Of a DNA stretch of 17,729 nucleotides, positions 13,271 through 17,729 are shown piece by piece (positions within the stretch are counted from its first letter, which is position 1; the number at the start of each line of letters is the position of its first letter). Under the pieces are notes generated by a model. That model saw only the letters and a program-made list of their open reading frames with translations. It had not been told where the DNA came from and made no database searches. The stretch lies in NCBI GenBank assembly GCA_002383605.1, contig DFYK01000032.1:1-17729 (forward strand), given 5' to 3'. The translations under genes and the position numbers were made by a program. Origin of the DNA: Proteiniphilum sp. UBA4084. Its GTDB lineage: Bacteria; Bacteroidota; Bacteroidia; Bacteroidales; Dysgonomonadaceae.

Positions 13271-14674
13271 TTGCAGACAAACAAAGAACTTGATTTTCAG
13301 ACAAAAAAAATTAGCAAGCTTGTCTGGGATTATGCGTTGCCCGGCATTGTAGGGACGGTAGTCACTGCCCTCTACAATGTGATCGGACGTATTTTCATCG
13401 GGCAGGGTGTGGGAGCACTGGCCATTTCCGGCCTGGCTATCACCTTTCCGGTGATGAACCTCACATCCTCGCTGGGCATGCTCGTGGGCTCCGGTGCAGC
13501 AGCCCGCATCTCCATCAGCCTGGGAAAAAGAGACAAGCAGACATCCGAGAAAATACTGGGCAATTCTCTACTTCTCACCGTAATTTTGAATGCGATCTTC
13601 ATTACCCTTCTACTGATATATCTCGATCCCATCCTGCAAGCATTCGGAGCCAGCGACCTCACCCTCCCCTATGCACGTGATTATTTGCAGATTGTATTAC
13701 TGGGGAATGTATTCGTGAGTCTTTGTTATAATTTTAATGCGATGATGCGTTCCTCGGGATATCCCAAAAAAGCGATGATCACCATGCTGATTGGTGCTGT
13801 TTTCAGTGTGATCCTCACACCCATTTTTCTATATGGCTTTGACCTGGGCATCAAGGGTGTTGCCTGGGCTACTGTGATATCCATGTTTATCGGGATGCTT
13901 TTCGTAATGCATCATTTCCTGCAGGAGAGCAGTCTGATCAGACTGCGCTGGAGAAATATCAGTCTGGACAGGAAGATCATCGGCTCCATCGTTTCCATCG
14001 GGATGTCTCCCTTCACCATGCAGGTAGCCGCATCGGGTGTGGCGCTACTGATGAATACCTCTCTCCTGCGCTATGGAGGCGACCTGGCTGTGGGAGCCTA
14101 CGGCATCATCAACACCGTATTGATGCTTTTTCTGATGGTGATCATGGGCCTCAATCAGGGCACACAACCCATCATAGGGTATAATTATGGGGCAGGTAAT
14201 TTGAAGCGGGTGAGGGAGACACTTTTTTACTCACTCAAGGTTGCTTCACTCATCACGATAGTCGGTTTTCTGATCAGCGTATTCTTCCCCGGACTTTTTG
14301 CTGCGGCCTTTACGACCGACAGTGAACTACTCGGTATCACCGAAAGAGGTATCCGCATAGCCGTGACTGCTTTGCCCCTGGTAGGATTTCAGATTGTCTC
14401 CTCCAGCTTCTTTCAGAGTATCGGCTTCGCTGCCAAATCTATCATTCAGAGCCTTAGCCGGCAATTGATATTTCTGGTGCCGGGCATCATGCTGCTTCCC
14501 CGTCTTTGGGGACTCGACGGGTTGTGGATAGCCCTACCCGTCTCCGACACCTTGGCTGCCCTGCTATCGCTTTATCTGCTAATGATTCAGTTGCGTCACC
14601 TCAAGCACATGGAAGCGGATAAGACGGAGAGAAAAACAACGGGAGATGGCTCAAATCTGACCGATTTTATGTAG
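13271..14674 (+). CDS. MATE family efflux transporter
   Basis: An inner-membrane antiporter that exports drugs, metabolites or other organic compounds using a Na+ or H+ gradient. It has 467 residues with about twelve hydrophobic segments in two homologous halves. The N-terminal half includes DYALPGIVGTVVTALYNVIGRIFIGQ and GLAITFPVMNLTSSLGMLVGSGAAARISISLGK; the second half includes MSPFTMQVAASGVALLMN and GLNQGTQPIIGYNYGAGN, the classic MATE repeat. The order matches the MepA/DinF-like branch. No ATG exists in frame between the upstream stop (13208-13210) and the family-typical QTNKELDFQTKKIS, so translation most likely begins at TTG 13271. The hydrophilic tail (MEADKTERKTTGDG) is unremarkable. 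The transported substrate cannot be predicted. Confidence 0.95.
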   Translation: MQTNKELDFQTKKISKLVWDYALPGIVGTVVTALYNVIGRIFIGQGVGALAISGLAITFPVMNLTSSLGMLVGSGAAARISISLGKRDKQTSEKILGNSLLLTVILNAIFITLLLIYLDPILQAFGASDLTLPYARDYLQIVLLGNVFVSLCYNFNAMMRSSGYPKKAMITMLIGAVFSVILTPIFLYGFDLGIKGVAWATVISMFIGMLFVMHHFLQESSLIRLRWRNISLDRKIIGSIVSIGMSPFTMQVAASGVALLMNTSLLRYGGDLAVGAYGIINTVLMLFLMVIMGLNQGTQPIIGYNYGAGNLKRVRETLFYSLKVASLITIVGFLISVFFPGLFAAAFTTDSELLGITERGIRIAVTALPLVGFQIVSSSFFQSIGFAAKSIIQSLSRQLIFLVPGIMLLPRLWGLDGLWIALPVSDTLAALLSLYLLMIQLRHLKHMEADKTERKTTGDGSNLTDFM

Positions 14675-14679
14675 CTTTG
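14672..14679 (+). promoter_or_regulatory. Bacteroidota -7 promoter box for gpmA
   Basis: TAGCTTTG fits TAnnTTTG and overlaps the MATE stop codon TAG (14672-14674). It lies 59 bases before the gpmA ATG, predicting a leader of about 50 bases. No clear -33 element is seen. It suggests gpmA can be transcribed independently of the transporter gene. Confidence 0.5.
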
Positions 14680-14737
14680 TACAAGCCGAGATTGAAAGAA
14701 AGAAAACTCATTTTATCAAAATATTAAAATTAAGTGT

Positions 14738-15487
14738 ATGAAGAAAGTAGTTTTAATTCGCCACGGCGAGAGTGCCTGGAACAAAGAGAACCGCTTTACC
14801 GGCTGGACAGATGTGGATCTCACCGAGAAAGGTATTGAGGAAGCCCACAAAGCGGGCAAATACCTGAAGAAAGAGGGTTTTCAATTTGAAAAAGCGTATA
14901 CTTCCTATCTGAAGAGAGCCGTAAAAACATTGAATGTGGTGCTCGATGAGATGGATCTGGACTGGATCCCGGTGGAAAAGACCTGGCGTTTGAACGAAAA
15001 GCATTACGGCATGCTGCAGGGATTGAACAAAGCTGAAACTGCTGCAAAATATGGCGATGAGCAGGTACTCATCTGGCGCCGCAGTTACGACGTACCACCT
15101 TTGGCGCTGGAAAAGGAAGATGAGCGTTCTCCTTTTCAGGATGCCCGTTACAAAGGAGTAGATGCCAACGACCTGCCACTAACCGAAGCGCTGAAAGATA
15201 CGGTAGAGCGCATTCTACCCTACTGGAACGATACGATCGTTCCGGAGATGAGGACCAAATACAACGAAACCATCGTGGCAGCACATGGCAACAGCCTGCG
15301 TGGCATCATCAAGCATCTTAAAAACATCTCCGATGAGGAAATCGTGAGTCTGAACCTCCCCACCGCAGTACCTTACGTGTTTGAGTTCGATGATGAGATG
15401 AACCTGCAGAAGGATTATTTCCTGGGCGACCCTGAAGAGATCAGAAAACTGATGGAGGCCGTAGCAAATCAGGGAAAAGCAAAGTAA
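14738..15487 (+). CDS. gpmA: 2,3-bisphosphoglycerate-dependent phosphoglycerate mutase
   Basis: This cytoplasmic enzyme interconverts 3- and 2-phosphoglycerate in glycolysis and gluconeogenesis through a phosphohistidine. It has 249 residues, matching the roughly 250 of the dPGM family. The RHGE motif is at 8-11 (catalytic His9), with [15 protein letters not shown] at 18-32, [12 protein letters not shown] at 84-95 (Glu87) and AAHGNSLRG at 181-189 (second His183). The long insert typical of true mutases rather than phosphatases is present ([10 protein letters not shown] and the following segment). The ATG at 14738 follows an A-rich leader and gives the expected [12 protein letters not shown] start. 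A strong terminator lies 21 bases after the stop, so it is the end of its transcript. Confidence 0.97.
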   Translation: MKKVVLIRHGESAWNKENRFTGWTDVDLTEKGIEEAHKAGKYLKKEGFQFEKAYTSYLKRAVKTLNVVLDEMDLDWIPVEKTWRLNEKHYGMLQGLNKAETAAKYGDEQVLIWRRSYDVPPLALEKEDERSPFQDARYKGVDANDLPLTEALKDTVERILPYWNDTIVPEMRTKYNETIVAAHGNSLRGIIKHLKNISDEEIVSLNLPTAVPYVFEFDDEMNLQKDYFLGDPEEIRKLMEAVANQGKAK

Positions 15488-15508
15488 CACCACCCTCGTG
15501 CGTAACAT

Positions 15509-15550
15509 AAAAAATTGCCGGATACAATTATTTTGATCCGGCAATTTTTT
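15509..15550. terminator. Rho-independent terminator after gpmA
   Basis: A perfect 15-bp inverted repeat: AAAAAATTGCCGGAT (15509-15523) with ATCCGGCAATTTTTT (15536-15550), 12-base loop. The stem has A6 on one side and T6 on the other, so it can end transcription in either direction. Confidence 0.93.
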
Positions 15551-15690
15551 ATAAAATCAGTTTTAGAACCTCACCACCATCATCACCGGTTAGAATCACC
15601 CGGATATCCCCCGGCAATCTCCCTGGTCTTTTCATCAAAAGAAGGGATGATTGCCATCGAGCTTCAACACCCTGACGATCGAAGTGCACG
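15549..15690 (-). pseudogene. Possible decayed coding remnant after gpmA
   Basis: This stretch is visibly GC-richer than the bases on its right and translates on the minus strand into protein-like pieces spread over frames. One frame reads IVRVLKLDGNHPFF (from 15679) before a stop. Another continues with DEKTREIAGGYPGDSNR. A third is open to the TAA at 15549-15551 and ends DIRVILTGDDGGEVLKLIL. No start codon with a normal leader is seen, and the family is not recognised. It may be the frameshifted 3' end of a lost gene, or chance. Confidence 0.3.
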
Positions 15691-15996
15691 TTGAAAAAGT
15701 AAAAAAATTTACGGAGTACGCAATTTAAATAGAAACATTATTACTCTACACAGAATTTTGTCCTAAATTTGAGTTTTAATCCTTTCATCTTCAGGAATAT
15801 AATATCACCAAAGTTATCTTCCTTAAAGTTCCATTACCTGCCTCGTAGTAAAGATATCAATAAAAATTATTGCATTTGCAGACTTATCTCACAAGATAAA
15901 GGTAACAAAAACTTCATTTTTCCTTCATCACGGAGTAACAAATTTGGGGTTAATTTGTAATCATAAAAAAGATGTAAATTTTTAAATGGTTATCAA
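15551..15996. other. AT-rich intergenic region upstream of the YdcF-like gene
   Basis: About 450 bases without a convincing gene. The left third holds the possible coding remnant. From about 15700 the sequence becomes strongly AT-rich. It contains one TAAATTTG box (15764-15771) on the plus strand, far from the next gene, and a small perfect hairpin, TTATCT-CACA-AGATAA (15884-15899), which could be an operator or leader structure. The short reading frame at 15769-15960 has no family resemblance. No riboswitch or small-RNA class is recognised. Confidence 0.5.
15764..15771 (+). promoter_or_regulatory. Possible -7 promoter box upstream of the YdcF-like gene
   Basis: TAAATTTG fits TAnnTTTG. It would give a leader of about 220 bases before the ATG at 15997, which is long. 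The region is AT-rich, so a chance match is possible. Confidence 0.3.
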
Positions 15997-17250
15997 ATGC
16001 AAACTAAAGACCTTTTGATTGGTTTTCTGCTGATTATGCTCTCAAGTCAGCTCTATTCGCAGGGAAGAAATCCGAAAGAAGACTACAAACTACTTAATCC
16101 GGAGAAAGTAGAAACTAAAAATTTCTATTTTTTTTCGGTGCTCAACCATCAGGATGAATTAAAAAAGATTCTTTCGGAGGATGAAATTTTAAAAAAGATA
16201 GCTGCGGATAAATACACGAAACTCAGGGAATCAGGAAACAGCTATGACTCCATAGGAAATATGTTAAAATTCTCCGATCTGGAAATAGAAACTATCGGAA
16301 ATCAGATTGTTCGTTTATTCGAACAGCAACCATCATTCAAAAAAGTTTTTGATGATCATGTGATTGCCTCAGGTTGTTATTATCTTTTAATAGATCAGTC
16401 GAAACCGGGCGATATTATTAAAAAAGTGTGGGAACAGGATGCGTCAGCCATGAATCGGATCATTGATGTGTATGGTATTGGTGTTAAGCCGTTCTACCCC
16501 GGTATCGACTCATTAAGTTATCCGACTGGAAGTAGGAAGCACCAGAATTTAATGTCATGGACAAAATCATTATTGGTACTTCAAGCAGAAAATAATCCTC
16601 TCTTTTACCATCTTACTTATTCCGCTGCTGAATTGTTACTCGATCTGAATGATCGCGACGATGCAGTAGTATACGAACCTCTTTGGGAAGGAGAAAATAA
16701 AGCTGCATATGGAAAAATTAAACAAACGGACTGGGACAAATATCCTTACACCGCTTTGGTGGTTCTGGGTTTCGGTCCCGACAATTATGATTTCCCGCTC
16801 AATCCGGGTGCAAAAATCCGGCTCAGAACAGCTGTTGAAAAATACAAAGAAGGGGTGGCTCCCTTTATCGTAGTAACCGGTGGCAAGGTGTATCCTTTCA
16901 AGACCCGGAATGTAGAAGCGTATCATATGAAACAATATTTAATAAATGAATTTGAAATTCCGGAAGATCAAATCATTATTGAACCGCATGCTCGTCACAC
17001 CACCTCAAATATCCGGAACACAGCCAGAATTATCTTCAGAAATGGTATTCCCATGAATAAACCCATGCTGGTAAGTTCATCAGAAGGCCATATAAACACC
17101 GTATTCAGTGGATCCTTTGCCGAAAGATGTCAAAGGGAAATTGGTCTTGTACCATACAAGACTGGCAAAAGAACAGGACTTAACTTTGTGGAACTCTTCC
17201 CCTTGCCCAATGCACTTCAAATTAACCCAATTGAGCCGTTGGATCCCTGA
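15997..17250 (+). CDS. Exported YdcF/DUF218 (ElyC/SanA-like) protein with a long N-terminal region
   Basis: A 417-residue exported protein. The signal peptide is residues 1-22 (hydrophobic LLIGFLLIMLSSQLYSQ). Residues about 25-245 form a mostly helical N-terminal part that I do not recognise. Residues about 250-400 are a DUF218 domain: YTALVVLGFGPDN, RLRTAVEKYKEGVAPFIVVTGG, RNVEAYHMKQYL, IPEDQIIIEPHARHTTSNIRN, and SSSEGHINTVFSGSFAERC. Family members (YdcF, SanA, ElyC) have roles in envelope or peptidoglycan-precursor homeostasis and possible nucleotide-type binding, but no firm reaction is established. The gene is visibly AT-richer than dnaE, MATE or gpmA. It ends 39 bases before a SusC-type gene on the same strand, so the two may be co-transcribed. 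Confidence 0.88.
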   Translation: MQTKDLLIGFLLIMLSSQLYSQGRNPKEDYKLLNPEKVETKNFYFFSVLNHQDELKKILSEDEILKKIAADKYTKLRESGNSYDSIGNMLKFSDLEIETIGNQIVRLFEQQPSFKKVFDDHVIASGCYYLLIDQSKPGDIIKKVWEQDASAMNRIIDVYGIGVKPFYPGIDSLSYPTGSRKHQNLMSWTKSLLVLQAENNPLFYHLTYSAAELLLDLNDRDDAVVYEPLWEGENKAAYGKIKQTDWDKYPYTALVVLGFGPDNYDFPLNPGAKIRLRTAVEKYKEGVAPFIVVTGGKVYPFKTRNVEAYHMKQYLINEFEIPEDQIIIEPHARHTTSNIRNTARIIFRNGIPMNKPMLVSSSEGHINTVFSGSFAERCQREIGLVPYKTGKRTGLNFVELFPLPNALQINPIEPLDP

Positions 17251-17289
17251 TAATAAATATTTATTTGAAATTGAAACTATTATTTACTT

Positions 17290-17729
17290 ATGAATCAAGA
17301 ATTTATGAATTTTATCGTACGAAAAAAGAAACTTTCACTCATCGCACTATCATTTTTTGTTCTATTCTTATTCCCATTTCACAATATCGTGAAAGCCGCC
17401 CCACAACAAACAATCACGGTATCGGGTACCGTCCTTGATGCCTACGAAGTTCCAATCATCGGAGCCAACATCCTGGAAAAAGGAACAACAAACGGTACTG
17501 TAAGTGATCTCGATGGAAATTTCACATTACATGTTACCAACAGAAGCCACAAGATTGAAGTATCCTATATCGGTTATCTGACAAAGGAAGTAGCCATCGG
17601 TCAAAACAACCAGATCATCATTGTACTTCAGGAAGATGTACAGGGACTCGACGAACTGGTTGTGGTCGGCTATCAATCCATGCGAAAAACCGATCTGACA
17701 GGTGCTGTGGCAAGTATTCGTGCCGATGA
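17290..17729 (+). CDS. SusC/RagA-type TonB-linked outer-membrane receptor (3' partial)
   Basis: The first 146 codons of a gene that runs off the window; full-length members have about 1,000 residues. It starts at the ATG at 17290, with an alternative at 17305. A signal peptide (RKKKLSLIALSFFVLFLFPF, ending VKAA near residue 39) is followed by a carboxypeptidase-regulatory-like domain (about 43-117: TVSGTVLDAYEVPIIGANI, GTTNGTVSDLDGNFTL, VSYIGYLTKEV). The SusC hallmark junction LDELVVVGYQSMRKTDLTGAV (about 123-143) then opens the plug domain. Such proteins form the TonB-dependent channel that imports glycans or peptides with a SusD lipoprotein lid, expected just downstream of the window. The substrate cannot be told from this part. 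The exported YdcF-like gene precedes it by 39 bases. Confidence 0.95.
   Translation, partial: MNQEFMNFIVRKKKLSLIALSFFVLFLFPFHNIVKAAPQQTITVSGTVLDAYEVPIIGANILEKGTTNGTVSDLDGNFTLHVTNRSHKIEVSYIGYLTKEVAIGQNNQIIIVLQEDVQGLDELVVVGYQSMRKTDLTGAVASIRAD

Noticed and set aside
15769..15960. A 63-codon frame in the AT-rich gap before the YdcF-like gene
   Set aside because: There is no family resemblance and its composition is that of noncoding AT-rich DNA; it begins inside a possible -7 promoter box.
17108..17293. A 61-codon plus-strand frame overlapping the end of the YdcF-like gene
   Set aside because: It lies almost entirely within the DUF218-domain coding sequence in another frame and would overlap the SusC start; it has no independent support.
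1..17729. Transposases, phage genes, toxin-antitoxin or defence systems, tRNA or rRNA genes
   Set aside because: No reading frame carries recognisable signatures for these, and no cloverleaf or rRNA-like segment was seen in the intergenic gaps.

Overview
The window looks like a chromosomal segment from a member of the Bacteroidota, order Bacteroidales (a Dysgonomonadaceae- or Porphyromonadaceae-like organism would fit; the exact genus cannot be fixed by eye). The evidence is a PorV outer-membrane protein of the type IX secretion system (T9SS), a SusC/RagA-type TonB-linked receptor, families largely confined to Bacteroidota (DUF2851, the acidic DUF2795-like protein, the Ig-like lipoprotein/DUF3108 pair), A-rich translation starts with few Shine-Dalgarno sites, and repeated TAnnTTTG boxes, the -7 element of Bacteroidota promoters.

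Layout. (1) 1-3543, plus strand: the 3' five-sixths of dnaE (replicative DNA polymerase III alpha) followed by trxA, closed by a strong, probably bidirectional terminator. (2) 3616-8147, minus strand, in transcription order: rex (NADH-sensing repressor), an FAHD1-like fumarylacetoacetate hydrolase family enzyme, porV, ispF, a shortened methyltransferase-like protein, a PduO-type cobalamin adenosyltransferase, and a small acidic DUF2795-like protein. Several junctions overlap by ATGA or lie within a few bases, so much of this is one operon-like block; the last small gene has its own promoter box. (3) 8266-11531, minus strand: an envelope cluster of an Ig-like lipoprotein, a secreted DUF3108 protein and a secreted ABM-fold protein. 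(4) 11579-11783: a short noncoding stretch with two complete copies and one truncated copy of a 62-nt structured repeat. (5) 11773-13065, minus strand: DUF2851. It is divergent from (6) 13271-15487, plus strand: a MATE transporter (TTG start) and gpmA (2,3-bisphosphoglycerate-dependent phosphoglycerate mutase) with a strong terminator. (7) An AT-rich noncoding gap of about 500 bases holding a possible decayed coding remnant. (8) 15997 to the end, plus strand: an exported YdcF/DUF218 protein and the start of a SusC-family receptor.

How the genes work together. Most of the window is housekeeping: replication, thiol redox, glycolysis, isoprenoid precursors, B12 cofactor, and redox-responsive regulation. 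It is mixed with envelope functions: T9SS PorV, lipoprotein and secreted proteins, drug/metabolite efflux, and nutrient import. Rex overlaps an oxaloacetate/acylpyruvate-type enzyme, and a near-palindromic Rex-operator-like site lies just after its own -7 box, suggesting autoregulation.

No CRISPR array, transposase, phage gene, tRNA or rRNA was found, and I see no clear new defence or biosynthetic system. The most original signal is the 62-nt repeat at 11581-11783: two copies have different sequences in all three stems but keep base pairing and identical spacing, a compensatory-change signature of a structured element. Next in interest are the Rex site, the YdcF-SusC pair, the reduced methyltransferase and the possible pseudogene remnant after gpmA.
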